Shown: positions 43,454 through 52,554, numbered from the stretch's first letter. The stretch is 64,000 nucleotides of DNA from Bacteroidota bacterium (GCA_023417785.1 JAEZEH010000132.1:1-64000); one strand, 5' to 3'. Notes: a model not told the origin generated them from the sequence alone. Made by a program: numbers and translations.

Positions 43454-44935
43454 TCAATTTAAGAAATTACGTTTTCTTTTTTCAAGTTCCCGGGCAACTA
43501 CTTCCCCAGATATGATCGAAGGGGGCACGCCAGGTCCGGGCACAGTCAGTTGTCCTGTATAAAACAAATTTGAAACCTTAGTGTTCAGGATCGAGGGTTT
43601 GAGATTTGCCGTTTGCCTCAATGTGTTTGCTAATCCGTATGCGTTACCCTTGAATGCATTATAATCAGTTTCAAAGTCGCGATGCGCGTAGCTTTTTTTG
43701 AACACGATCGATTCGCGAATGCTTTGTCCGATAAGTTTCTCAAGGCGATCCATTACAAGTGTGAAGTATTTTTCGCGCACTTCGGGCGTATCCTCCAGGC
43801 CAGGCGCAACAGGAATTAGTATAAAAAGATTTTCGCATCCGTCGGGCGCAACGGATGAATCTGTTTTCGACGGACATGAAATGTAGAACTGCGGGGAGCT
43901 GGGCCACTGGGGCGTTTCATAAATTTCGCGTGCATGTTGTTTGAAATCCTGATCAAAGAATAACGTATGGTGTAACAACCGATCAATTTTTTTGTTGATG
44001 CCCAAATAGAAGATCAGGCTCGATGGAGCCATTGTGCGACTGTTCCAGTAAGATTCGCTGTACTTTCGATGCGTGGCAGGCAGGAGTTGCTGCTCTACAT
44101 GATGGTAGTCAGCGCCGGCAACAATAAAGTCAAACGACTCAGACTTGCCATTGATCAGCAGACCTTTTGCTTTTACGCTATTGAGCTCGATGCGTTCTAC
44201 AGCACTGTTGAAACGAAACGTGACGCCAAGCGAGGTCGCAAGTTCAACCATAGCTTTGATAACCTGATGCATGCCACCCTTTGGATACCAGGTACCGAGA
44301 GACATATCGGCGTAGTTCATCAGAGTATATAATGCGGGTGTGTTTTCTGGTGTGGCGCCAAGAAACAGCACAGGGAATTCAAGGAGTTGAACCAGCCGCT
44401 TGTTATGGAAGAACTTTTTCACATACGAAGTGACCGATTGAAGTACGTGGAGTTTGAGCATTCCCTTAACCAGGCGCAGATCCATCAGTTCCGACAGAGA
44501 AACACCGGGCTTATACACCAGTTCACGAATGCCAATATTGTATTTGTATTCTCCCTCCTTCAGAAATTTTCGTAGTGCTGGAGCGCTTCCTGGTTCGACG
44601 CGTTCGAAAAGATTTTCGAGATCCTCCATTCGAGCAGGAATGTCCATCACATCATTCTCCGCATACACAATCCTGTATGAAGGATCAAGCCGTTCGAGTT
44701 GATAATAGTCTGATACCCTTTTGCCAAAAGAGGCAAAAAACTTCTCGAAAACGTCGGGCATCCAGTACCAACTGGGTCCCATATCGAACGTAAATCCTTT
44801 TTCAGAGAATGCGCGCGCACGTCCTCCTGGCGAGTCATTCTTTTCGATTACTGTTACGTGATTTCCTTCCTTTGCCAAAAAGCATGCTGCAGACAATCCT
44901 GCAAAGCCCGAACCGATGACTGCTATCCGTTGCAT
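43454..44935 (-). CDS. crtI: Phytoene desaturase
   Basis: A 493-residue FAD-dependent desaturase converting phytoene to lycopene. N-terminal dinucleotide motif IGSGFAGLSAACFLA, then GGRARAFSEKGFTFDMGPSW, and a C-terminal region NLFYTGQLTVPGPGVPPSIISG that marks CrtI. First pigment gene after the sigma factor gene (29-bp gap); all downstream genes to crtY are closely packed on the same strand. Confidence 0.96.
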   Translation of the reverse strand: MQRIAVIGSGFAGLSAACFLAKEGNHVTVIEKNDSPGGRARAFSEKGFTFDMGPSWYWMPDVFEKFFASFGKRVSDYYQLERLDPSYRIVYAENDVMDIPARMEDLENLFERVEPGSAPALRKFLKEGEYKYNIGIRELVYKPGVSLSELMDLRLVKGMLKLHVLQSVTSYVKKFFHNKRLVQLLEFPVLFLGATPENTPALYTLMNYADMSLGTWYPKGGMHQVIKAMVELATSLGVTFRFNSAVERIELNSVKAKGLLINGKSESFDFIVAGADYHHVEQQLLPATHRKYSESYWNSRTMAPSSLIFYLGINKKIDRLLHHTLFFDQDFKQHAREIYETPQWPSSPQFYISCPSKTDSSVAPDGCENLFILIPVAPGLEDTPEVREKYFTLVMDRLEKLIGQSIRESIVFKKSYAHRDFETDYNAFKGNAYGLANTLRQTANLKPSILNTKVSNLFYTGQLTVPGPGVPPSIISGEVVARELEKRKRNFLN

Positions 44936-44964
44936 TACGTTACAATCTCAAGATGAAACTGAAA

Positions 44965-45468
44965 TTAACCATATCCCTGCAATTTCTTTTGGATTTCTTT
45001 CCGCGCCTGAAAAATCCGATTCTTCACCGTACCGATCGGCAAGCTAAGGTGATCGGCAATCTCATGATATTTGTATCCTGTTGTATGCATCTTGAACGGG
45101 ATCATGAACTCGTCTTTAATGCTGTTCATGTTACGCCAGATCTCTTTGAACTCCATGCTTTCGTGGGGTCGGTTGAAGGTGTGTTCGTCTTCAACGTTGA
45201 GATAGAACAAATCCTTTGAAGTGTCATTCGATGTCTTCGCACGCTGGTTCTTGCGATAATTATTAATAAATGTATTCCGCATGATGGTAAATAGCCATCC
45301 TTTAAGGTTTGTATCATTTTTGAATTTATTCTGGTAGGTCAAAGCCTTCAAAATAGTATCCTGAACAAGGTCAAGCGATTCGTCCCGATCCCTGGTGAAA
45401 CGGCGCGTAAAGGTGTATAGCGTGCTTCGCAGGCTCGCCACCTGATGGGTGAATTCCACGGCGGTCAT
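44965..45468 (-). CDS. ECF-type RNA polymerase sigma factor
   Basis: A 167-residue sigma-70-family factor: region 2 (DESLDLVQDTILKALTYQ, LKGWLFTIMRNTFINN) and region 4 (KYHEIADHLSLPIGTVKNRI). No anti-sigma gene is adjacent. The ATG at 45468 fits the promoter at 45505-45512, whereas an ATG at 45507 would lie upstream of the transcript start. By analogy with LitR-type loci elsewhere it could relay light induction; here it begins the carotenoid operon. Confidence 0.93.
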   Translation of the reverse strand: MTAVEFTHQVASLRSTLYTFTRRFTRDRDESLDLVQDTILKALTYQNKFKNDTNLKGWLFTIMRNTFINNYRKNQRAKTSNDTSKDLFYLNVEDEHTFNRPHESMEFKEIWRNMNSIKDEFMIPFKMHTTGYKYHEIADHLSLPIGTVKNRIFQARKEIQKKLQGYG

Positions 45469-45476
45469 TCTATTTG

Positions 45477-45569
45477 TGTTTAATGTGTTGTGTGTAATGT
45501 TAAACAAATATAGTGTTTAAACGCATTTAATCCATATAATGTTTAATAAATTATAATAAATATTAAACA
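45477..45569. promoter_or_regulatory. Operator cluster of five TGTTTAA repeats upstream of sigma gene
   Basis: TGTTTAAT 45477-45484; inverted pair TTAAACA 45500-45506 and TGTTTAA 45514-45520 (7-bp spacer); inverted pair TGTTTAAT 45540-45547 and ATTAAACA 45562-45569. Candidate sites for the neighbouring CarH/LitR-like regulator. Confidence 0.65.
45505..45512 (-). promoter_or_regulatory. -7 box of carotenoid operon inside operator
   Basis: The minus strand reads TATATTTG (TAnnTTTG), located within the spacer and right arm of the inverted repeat 45500-45520 and 37 bp before the sigma-factor ATG. No -33 TTG is present. The overlap is what one expects of a repressed promoter. Confidence 0.55.
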
Positions 45570-45630
45570 AAAATTGGATCGGAGAGATTTCTCATTGTAT
45601 CTTCCTGGAGGGCAATCAATTAGGTGAAAA

Positions 45631-46500
45631 TTAACCGAGGAAGTGGTTCAGCTCCGTAGCCTGTTGGAAGGTTTGGATATTATTTACCTTACCGCTTTTG
45701 AATTTTTGCATCTGCTGGCCGGAGATGAGGATGGGCACATTCGGAAAGTCGGCGGTAAGTCTGGACAAATACTTCTCTATGGGTTCCGTTGTGGCCGTAG
45801 TTATTGAAGAAATTAAAATATCAGGTTGATGTACGTGAAAAACACTAACCAGGTCGTCATGTGGGACGCTCTGGCCGAGATAATATGTTCTGAAACCAGC
45901 TTTTCGGGTCAGATAGTGGAAGAAGAGCAGCGCGAGTTCATGCAGTTCACCTTCGGGCAGAAATAGAAGGACTTTACGGGACGTTTTTGGCGGTAACGGC
46001 AGTCCATCAATTGCAACAATAAGTTTTTGGCGGATCAGGTTTGAAATGAAGTGCTCATGTGCCGGGGTAATATTCTGGGTTTGCCAAAGGACACCAATCT
46101 TTCCAAGAAATGGATATACGATCTCGGTTATCGCTCTCTCAAAAGTGTATCGAAGGATCAGATTGTTAAGCGTTTTTTCAAACCCTTCTTCTTCCATACC
46201 GATCATGGCAATGACCAGTTGATCGATATGGATCGCCGTATCATTTTTATGTTCGCTCAATTCGAGAACCTTCAGATTCATTTGCTCGGCCGACATGTCG
46301 GCAATCTTCGAAATCTTCAGTCCGTGGTTGTTCAGAAGCGAAACATTGATGATTTTTTTCAGGTCATCATCAGAATAAAAACGGATGTTTGTTGGAGTGC
46401 GGGCGGGGTCAATAAGTTTATGCCGTTTTTCCCAAATGCGGATCGTATGGGCTTTGATCCCACTTAATTGTTCCAGCTCTTTAATAGAGTATTTACCCAT
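45631..46500 (-). CDS. CarH/LitR-like MerR regulator with B12-binding domain
   Basis: A 289-residue light-responsive type repressor. N-terminal MerR helix-turn-helix (YSIKELEQLSGIKAHTIRIWEKR), then a helical bundle and cobalamin-binding domain with the CarH signature Trp139-x9-Glu149-His150 and the cobalt-ligand His187 in Glu185-Leu-His187 followed by Ala190 instead of Gly. In CarH, adenosylcobalamin drives tetramer binding to DNA in the dark and light breaks it. The operators upstream of the sigma gene and the palindrome at 46561 upstream of itself point to control of the carotenoid operon and autoregulation. Function by analogy, not proved. Confidence 0.92.
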   Translation of the reverse strand: MGKYSIKELEQLSGIKAHTIRIWEKRHKLIDPARTPTNIRFYSDDDLKKIINVSLLNNHGLKISKIADMSAEQMNLKVLELSEHKNDTAIHIDQLVIAMIGMEEEGFEKTLNNLILRYTFERAITEIVYPFLGKIGVLWQTQNITPAHEHFISNLIRQKLIVAIDGLPLPPKTSRKVLLFLPEGELHELALLFFHYLTRKAGFRTYYLGQSVPHDDLVSVFHVHQPDILISSITTATTEPIEKYLSRLTADFPNVPILISGQQMQKFKSGKVNNIQTFQQATELNHFLG

Positions 46501-46560
46501 TCCCTTTCCGGTTTACTTAGATTTTCCGCCAGGTTGTTTAGTCGAAAGAACATACGTACA

Positions 46561-46575
46561 CCTAAAATGTTTAGG
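46561..46575. promoter_or_regulatory. Palindrome CCTAAAATGTTTAGG upstream of the MerR gene
   Basis: Perfect inverted repeat CCTAAA-ATG-TTTAGG, 60 bp before the MerR-type gene start. Its TGTTTA core resembles the operators at 45477-45569. A related TGTTTAG lies at 46535-46541. It could serve autoregulation or affect the divergent helicase gene. Confidence 0.5.
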
Positions 46576-46678
46576 ACCCGCCAAAATTTCTGTTTTCTTT
46601 GGGACTCGTGGTCTCAAGATACCCTGAAAATTTTCAACTTGTGCAGACGGGCAAACGCTGGTAAACTACTCATCGCCA

Positions 46679-49129
46679 TTGAAAGATGCATTAAAAATAG
46701 GAAAAGATTGGTTTGCGAGTAAAGGCTGGAGTCCGTTTGCCTTTCAGATTGAAACATGGAACGCCTACCTTAACGGCGAAAGCGGACTCGTAAACGCGCC
46801 AACGGGCAGTGGCAAGACGTATTCGCTGCTTGTTCCTATCATACTGGAATACATTCGCGAAAATCCAACATTTCGGCGACGTCAAAAGAACGGTCTTCAG
46901 GCCATCTGGATCACACCGATAAGGGCATTGTCCAAGGAAATTGAGTACTCTGCCCAGCGCCTGATCAAGGATCTGGAGTTGCCATGGAAAGTTGGCGTGC
47001 GATCCGGTGACACATCGGTGCGCGAGCGCGCAAGACAAAAGGAAAAGCCTCCCGAAATTTTGATCACAACGCCGGAAAGCCTGCATCTGCTGCTTGCGCA
47101 GAAAGGTTATGCTGATTTTTTCAGCGACCTGAAAGTGGTGGTTGCAGATGAATGGCACGAGCTCATGGGTTCGAAACGTGGTGTGCAGGTCGAGCTGGCG
47201 TTGTCGCGGTTAAAGACGGTATCGAAGAACCTGAAAGTGTGGGGGATCTCCGCGACAATCGGAAACATGGAGGAAGCCATTCATACACTGCTTGGAAACT
47301 ATTACCACGACCGGAGGTACAGCCTTATCCGGGCTGATATCGAAAAAAAAGTGGAGGTCATTTCCATAATGCCCGATTCAGTCGAAAAGATGCCCTGGGC
47401 TGGTCACCTTGGTATTCACTTGCTGGAAAAAGTGATCGACATTGTGAAGGGGAGTACATCGACGCTGATATTCACGAACACGAGATCATTCGCGGAAATC
47501 TGGTATCAGAAGATGCTCGACAAGGCTCCCGAGCTTTCGGGTGTAATCGCAATGCACCACGGTTCTATTAGTCAGGAACTGCGAAGTTGGGTAGAGGACC
47601 AGTTGCATAAGGCAAAGCTTAAGGCCGTGGTGTGTACTTCAAGTCTTGACCTGGGTGTTGACTTTCGCCCTGTGGAAACGGTGGTGCAGGTGGGCGGCCC
47701 CAAAGGCGTAGCGCGATTTCTTCAGCGGGCCGGACGCAGTGGCCATCAACCAGGTGCCGTCAGCCGGATATATTTCGTTCCAACGCATTCACTGGAACTC
47801 ATGGAAGCTGCTGCGCTGCGTGAAGCCATTGCAAAAAAAATCGTAGAAGACCGCTTTCCATATATCAGATCTTTTGATGTATTGATGCAATACCTCCTTA
47901 CGCTTGCCGTATCCGAAGGCTTTCGTCAGGAAGAAATCTATCATGAGATTCGCGGCACGTTCAGCTACAATTCCGTTACCCAGGATGAATGGTACTGGCT
48001 CCTTGGGTTTATAACCACCGGTGGTGATTCCCTTCAGGCTTACAATGAATACCGAAAGGTTGTGATAACGGATGGGCTATACAAAGTAGAGAATCGCGCC
48101 ATTGCTATGCGTCACAGGTTGTCGGTGGGCACTATTGTTGGCGACAGTTCACTTTATGTGAAATTTGTTACAGGGAAATATCTTGGCACCATTGAGGAAG
48201 GATTTATCTCGAGGCTCAATCCGGGAGACGTGTTCTGGTTCGCTGGTCGAAGCCTGGAGCTGGTAAGAATCAAGGATATGGAAGTCCACGTGCGAAAGAC
48301 TAACCGGAAGTCTGGTGCGGTACCGTCATGGCAGGGTGGACGCATGCCGCTGTCTTCGCAACTGAGTGAAATGATCCGAAACAAGATCGACGAAGAAGTC
48401 CGTCAACAGGCCAGGGATCCCGAAATAATTTTTCTGAAACCTCTTTTTGCTCTTCAGAAACATCGTTCACACTTGCCGTCCCGCGATGAGTTTCTGATTG
48501 AGTATTTTGAATCCGCTGAAGGCTTTCACGTATTGATGTATCCCTTTGAAGGGCGAGCTGTTCATGAAGGAATGTCGGCCCTGGTCGCACACCGGATTGC
48601 GCAGATCCAACCCATCACATTTTCAATCGCCATGAACGATTACGGATTTGAACTGCTTTCCGATCAACCGATTCCCATTGAGGAGGCTATTGAAACCAAC
48701 GTACTGGGTATTGAAAACCTTATGAAAGACATTCAGGCCAGTATCAACTCTACGGAAATGGCCCGAAGGAAGTTTCGCGATATCGCCGCCATCTCCGGAC
48801 TCGTTTTTAAAGGGTATCCGGGCAAGCCGGTCAAGGATCGACACCTGCAATCCTCTTCACAATTATTTTTTAATGTGTTTCACGATTATGAAGCGCATAA
48901 CCTTTTATTACAGCAAGCCTTTGAAGAGGTAATGGATTTTCAGCTCGAGGAAGCCCGGCTGAGACGTGCCCTGGAACGTATCGCACGACAGAAGATAGTG
49001 TTGGCTTATCCGGATAAGCCCACGCCTTTTGCCTTTCCGATCATGGTAGACCGAATGCGGGAGAAACTGACTTCCGAAAAGCTGGAAGACCGTATACGGA
49101 AAATGGCATTGCAATATTCAGATGGCTGA
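46679..49129 (+). CDS. Lhr-like DEXH-box helicase, ligase-associated DNA-damage response
   Basis: An 816-residue superfamily 2 helicase: Walker A APTGSGKT (40-47), DEWH in VVADEWHELMG, motif III-like WGISATIG, and the C-terminal helicase motifs SLDLGVDF and QRAGRSGHQPG, followed by the long Lhr-type tail. It matches the DEXH helicase of the ligase-associated DNA-damage set (exonuclease, ATP ligase, helicase, PdeM). The start is a TTG at 46679, as the family consensus starts at this point. The PdeM gene lies downstream, separated by one opposite-strand gene. Exonuclease and ATP ligase partners are not in the window. Confidence 0.9.
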   Translation: MKDALKIGKDWFASKGWSPFAFQIETWNAYLNGESGLVNAPTGSGKTYSLLVPIILEYIRENPTFRRRQKNGLQAIWITPIRALSKEIEYSAQRLIKDLELPWKVGVRSGDTSVRERARQKEKPPEILITTPESLHLLLAQKGYADFFSDLKVVVADEWHELMGSKRGVQVELALSRLKTVSKNLKVWGISATIGNMEEAIHTLLGNYYHDRRYSLIRADIEKKVEVISIMPDSVEKMPWAGHLGIHLLEKVIDIVKGSTSTLIFTNTRSFAEIWYQKMLDKAPELSGVIAMHHGSISQELRSWVEDQLHKAKLKAVVCTSSLDLGVDFRPVETVVQVGGPKGVARFLQRAGRSGHQPGAVSRIYFVPTHSLELMEAAALREAIAKKIVEDRFPYIRSFDVLMQYLLTLAVSEGFRQEEIYHEIRGTFSYNSVTQDEWYWLLGFITTGGDSLQAYNEYRKVVITDGLYKVENRAIAMRHRLSVGTIVGDSSLYVKFVTGKYLGTIEEGFISRLNPGDVFWFAGRSLELVRIKDMEVHVRKTNRKSGAVPSWQGGRMPLSSQLSEMIRNKIDEEVRQQARDPEIIFLKPLFALQKHRSHLPSRDEFLIEYFESAEGFHVLMYPFEGRAVHEGMSALVAHRIAQIQPITFSIAMNDYGFELLSDQPIPIEEAIETNVLGIENLMKDIQASINSTEMARRKFRDIAAISGLVFKGYPGKPVKDRHLQSSSQLFFNVFHDYEAHNLLLQQAFEEVMDFQLEEARLRRALERIARQKIVLAYPDKPTPFAFPIMVDRMREKLTSEKLEDRIRKMALQYSDG

Positions 49130-49144
49130 GATCGCAACGAATGG

Positions 49145-49909
49145 TTATGGCGTAGCGAGTTTTTGTTTTGTGAGCCACGGCATCAGGTAAGGTTCTTTAT
49201 ATGCCTGCAACCAACTTCCATGTTTGACGCCCGGATATTCCGTATAACCCGGCGAAGCTCCTGCACTTTGTAACGCAGCTACCATTTTCCGGCTCAATCC
49301 GGGAGGTACAACGTTGTCCTCCGCCCCATGGAAAACCCAGACCGGAATATGCTTGATTTTTTCAACGACGTGCGCATCCCCGCCACCGCAAATGGGCACT
49401 GCCGCGGCAAACCGATCTGGAAAGCGCGTGATGAGATCCCAGGTTCCGAAGCCGCCCATCGAAACTCCCGTGACATAAACCCTCGATGGATCGATGGGGT
49501 ATTCCTGCATTACTTTGTCGAGGACTTCGATAAACAAGGCCATTGGTTTGGTTGGCGTCGTGCTGAACGGCTTTCCGTGCATAAGGTCCGACCATGTTTG
49601 TTGCTTTGGGCACTGCGGAGCCAGGACGAAACTGGGGTATTTGTCGAGTACATTGTATGAATAGAGTATCTGAATATGCTTTAATTGGCTCTCATTGTCT
49701 TTTCCCCGCTCCCCAGCGCCATGAAGGAAAATGACCAACGGATATTTTTCCCCGGCTTTTATTTGAATCGGTTCAAGCAGTCCATAAGGGAGCGTATCCG
49801 AGCTGGTGATATGGGAAATTTTTTTGAATGGAGGCAATTGCCTCTGTGCAAGGGCACTACCGGAAATGAATACAAGAAGTGCAATTAAACGCACAATACG
49901 GTTTTGCAT
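49145..49909 (-). CDS. Secreted alpha/beta hydrolase (dienelactone hydrolase / esterase-like)
   Basis: A 254-residue exported hydrolase. Signal peptide MQNRIVRLIALLVFISGSALAQ, oxyanion region FLHGAGERGKDNE, nucleophile elbow GVSMGGFG, acid in HGAEDNVVP and catalytic His in VKHGSW. It resembles polyhydroxybutyrate depolymerase/feruloyl-esterase-like enzymes; substrate unknown. The ATG at 49909 directly precedes the signal sequence; a longer start at 50071 overlaps the pdeM gene. It lies between the helicase and pdeM on the opposite strand. Confidence 0.9.
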   Translation of the reverse strand: MQNRIVRLIALLVFISGSALAQRQLPPFKKISHITSSDTLPYGLLEPIQIKAGEKYPLVIFLHGAGERGKDNESQLKHIQILYSYNVLDKYPSFVLAPQCPKQQTWSDLMHGKPFSTTPTKPMALFIEVLDKVMQEYPIDPSRVYVTGVSMGGFGTWDLITRFPDRFAAAVPICGGGDAHVVEKIKHIPVWVFHGAEDNVVPPGLSRKMVAALQSAGASPGYTEYPGVKHGSWLQAYKEPYLMPWLTKQKLATP

Positions 49910-49961
49910 AGAATATGAATTATCTTCGGGCCTTAAAACTAATAAATTAGGACTAGCGAGC

Positions 49962-50621
49962 ATGAAAGTTGAAATTTCTGGTGAGTTGTTTGAGTTGCTG
50001 CCTAATAAAGCAATGTTTTGGCCAAAAATGAAAGCACTTCTTTTGGCCGATCTGCATTTGGGCAAGATCAATCATTTCAGAAAATCCGGTATAGCGCTTC
50101 CAAGTAAAGCAAACGACAAAAATATTGAAATGTTGGTGGATTTGATCCATCAGGTGAAACCCGATCGGGTGCTTTGTCTTGGCGATCTGTTTCATAGTCA
50201 CTATAATCCTGAGTGGGAGGTTTTTGGCGAAGTGATCCGCCACTTTTCTACAATTTCCTTTGAACTCATTATGGGCAACCATGATATCATGAGTGAATTC
50301 CAATATCAACGCAAGGGTGTTTTACTGCACGAAAGTCTTGTGCTGGCAAACTTTGTATTGACTCATCACCCACTGGAAGGAGTGCCACCGGGTTACTATA
50401 ATCTTGCCGGGCATATTCACCCGGGAGTAGTGCTGTACGGAAAAGGAAGGCAGTCACTCACTTTGCCATGTTTTCATTTTGGTATCCGACAAGGATTGTT
50501 GCCGGCATTCGGAGTATTTACAGGTCTGGCGCGAATTCGTCCGGCGCGTGAAGACCGGGTTTATGTGGTGCTTCAGGACAAGGTTATAGACGTAAATCAG
50601 AAAGAAACCATTTGTGAATAA
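49962..50621 (+). CDS. pdeM: PdeM, ligase-associated DNA-damage-response phosphoesterase
   Basis: A 219-residue calcineurin-like metallophosphoesterase: metal-binding motifs LLLADLHLGK, LCLGDLFHSH, IMGNHDI, THHPLEG and AGHIHPG. Its length and motif set match PdeM, the nuclease-like partner of the ligase-associated system with the Lhr-like helicase upstream. The ATG at 49962 is chosen; the extension to 49806 overlaps the opposite-strand hydrolase. A 52-bp divergent gap separates it from the hydrolase start. Confidence 0.9.
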   Translation: MKVEISGELFELLPNKAMFWPKMKALLLADLHLGKINHFRKSGIALPSKANDKNIEMLVDLIHQVKPDRVLCLGDLFHSHYNPEWEVFGEVIRHFSTISFELIMGNHDIMSEFQYQRKGVLLHESLVLANFVLTHHPLEGVPPGYYNLAGHIHPGVVLYGKGRQSLTLPCFHFGIRQGLLPAFGVFTGLARIRPAREDRVYVVLQDKVIDVNQKETICE

Positions 50622-50632
50622 TTTTTTAAACG

Positions 50633-51997
50633 ATGAATCAAATCGCATTACGTTTAGTATTTTTTTTTCTGGCAATATTCGCCGGCCTTTCATCCAAAGC
50701 CCAGGATACTACGCGCCTCTCTCTGTTGTTTTCCGGCGACGTGATGGGGCATGATTCGCAGATTGCATCGGCGTACGATCCCGTGACAAAAACCTATGAC
50801 TATGGCCGGTGTTTCGAATACATCAAACCCTATATCGAATCTGCGGACCTGGCGATAACGAACCTTGAAGTTACACTTGCGGGGCCGCCATATAAAGGTT
50901 ATCCGCAATTCAGCTCGCCCGACGAACTGGCTATCACCCTTCGCGACATCGGTTTTGATGCGCTTGTTACGGCTAATAACCATTCCGTCGATCGGGGCAA
51001 AAAGGGAATCGCCAGAACAATTGATGTTCTTGATAGTTTGCGCATCCCGCACACAGGCACGTTCAAAGACAGTGCAGCCCGTGCGCAGGACTATCCGCTC
51101 ATGTTGTACAAGCATGGGTTTTCGATCGCCCTCTTGAATTATACCTACGGAACCAACGGTATCCCTGTGCGCAAGCCGAATATCGTAAACATGCTGGACA
51201 CTGCCCTCATCCGCAGGGATCTTGAAATAGCCAAGGCCGCCAACCCGGATGTTACTATCGTATTTACGCATTGGGGAAACGAATATGAAAGGCTGCCGTC
51301 AAGGGCCCAAAAGAGTCTCGCGGATTTCTGTTTCAGGCATGGCGCCGATCTTGTAATCGGTGCACATCCCCATGTCATTCAGCCGATGGAGTGGCGAAAA
51401 GAATCCAATCAGTTTGTCGTGTATTCCCTTGGCAACTTTGTGTCAGGCCAACGTAAGCAGTACACTGATGGTGGTTCGATGGCTTACCTTGAGCTCGAAA
51501 AGATTGTGTTCTCTCCCGACAGTTCGCGGATGCGAATTGCTGATGCCGGCTATTATCTGCAGTGGGTTTACCGAACACCAGATGCAAAAAAGGACTACTA
51601 TATCATCCCCGGCCTTGAAAGTAACCATAAGCTGGTGCGTGATGCTGCTTCGAAAGCTGCGTTTACAACATTTCTAAACGATTCGAGAGCGTTATCCAAA
51701 AAGCATAACGTTAACGTACCGGAGATACGAAACCTTCCGGTACGCGCGCCGTCATATTATGCGGTACTTCTTCTGACCACAGCAAATGACGATGACCCCT
51801 GGAAAATCTTGACCTCGCAGCGCGCCTATACCTGGGGTGTTGACCGGCATGACGATGGTGATCGCGTGCATTGGATTTCAGGCAATTTCCCCAGCCCGGA
51901 GGCGGCCGCGACCTATCTTGAACGATATACCATTCAACATCCTGAGGCACGTGTAGTTGAAATGAGAAACGGGAAACTGAAAGTTCTGTCAGAATAA
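50633..51997 (+). CDS. CapA-family periplasmic metallophosphatase with C-terminal SPOR-like domain
   Basis: A 454-residue secreted protein with a signal peptide (MNQIALRLVFFFLAIFAGLSSKAQ). The CapA/PgsB-like catalytic domain has LFSGDVMGHD, NLEVTL, TANNHSVDRGKKGI, HWGNEYER and GAHPHVIQPMEW. The C-terminal 80 residues (AVLLLTTANDDDPWKILTSQ, WISGNFPSPEAAATYLERY) have a SPOR-like layout that would bind denuded peptidoglycan. The substrate is unknown; poly-gamma-glutamate is the classical CapA link, but no other cap genes are near. Starts 11 bp after pdeM, so it is probably in the same transcript. Confidence 0.85.
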   Translation: MNQIALRLVFFFLAIFAGLSSKAQDTTRLSLLFSGDVMGHDSQIASAYDPVTKTYDYGRCFEYIKPYIESADLAITNLEVTLAGPPYKGYPQFSSPDELAITLRDIGFDALVTANNHSVDRGKKGIARTIDVLDSLRIPHTGTFKDSAARAQDYPLMLYKHGFSIALLNYTYGTNGIPVRKPNIVNMLDTALIRRDLEIAKAANPDVTIVFTHWGNEYERLPSRAQKSLADFCFRHGADLVIGAHPHVIQPMEWRKESNQFVVYSLGNFVSGQRKQYTDGGSMAYLELEKIVFSPDSSRMRIADAGYYLQWVYRTPDAKKDYYIIPGLESNHKLVRDAASKAAFTTFLNDSRALSKKHNVNVPEIRNLPVRAPSYYAVLLLTTANDDDPWKILTSQRAYTWGVDRHDDGDRVHWISGNFPSPEAAATYLERYTIQHPEARVVEMRNGKLKVLSE

Positions 51998-52032
51998 TTT
52001 AGCGACATTCGCGACCTTGTGGGAAAACGTTG

Positions 52033-52554
52033 ATGCGGAAAGTAAAATTATACATTGCCTGTAGTCTCGATGGCAAAATTGCGAGGTTGAATGGCGCCAT
52101 TGACTGGCTTCCTGACCCTTCCGAACAGGATTATGGCTACAATGACTTTTACGATAGCCTTGACGCCATCGTTATGGGTTATAAAACTTATGAAGTCTGT
52201 CGGGGTTTTGGTGAGTGGGTATATCCCGACAAAAAGACCTACGTGTTTTCGCGGAGCTCCGACCGCGAAGTAATTCCCGAAGCACAACTCGTTTCGGATG
52301 ATCCAGCCGCATTTGTAACTGATCTGAAAGCCCAATCAGGACGCGACATATGGGTTGTCGGGGGCGGCCAGATTATTTCATTACTGCATGATGAACGCCT
52401 GATCGACCAATACATCGTTGCAATAATCCCGGTTATTCTCGGTGAAGGCCTCGAATTATTTCCCGCTATCAGGAAACAGGTAAATCTTTCCCTTGAGAAA
52501 CATATAGTGTACCCGAATGGCGTTGCCCTGTTTTACTACGGAAGAAAAAACTAG
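52033..52554 (+). CDS. Dihydrofolate reductase-like (RibD C-terminal type) protein
   Basis: A 173-residue enzyme of the DHFR/RibD reductase superfamily: start RKVKLYIACSLDGKIA, then DAIVMGYKTYEVCRGFGEW, VFSRS, and the DIWVVGGGQIISLL motif. Family members of this class are common, of mostly unknown substrate, and not true folate enzymes necessarily. The ATG at 52033 is taken; TTG at 52030 is one codon earlier. Confidence 0.93.
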   Translation: MRKVKLYIACSLDGKIARLNGAIDWLPDPSEQDYGYNDFYDSLDAIVMGYKTYEVCRGFGEWVYPDKKTYVFSRSSDREVIPEAQLVSDDPAAFVTDLKAQSGRDIWVVGGGQIISLLHDERLIDQYIVAIIPVILGEGLELFPAIRKQVNLSLEKHIVYPNGVALFYYGRKN

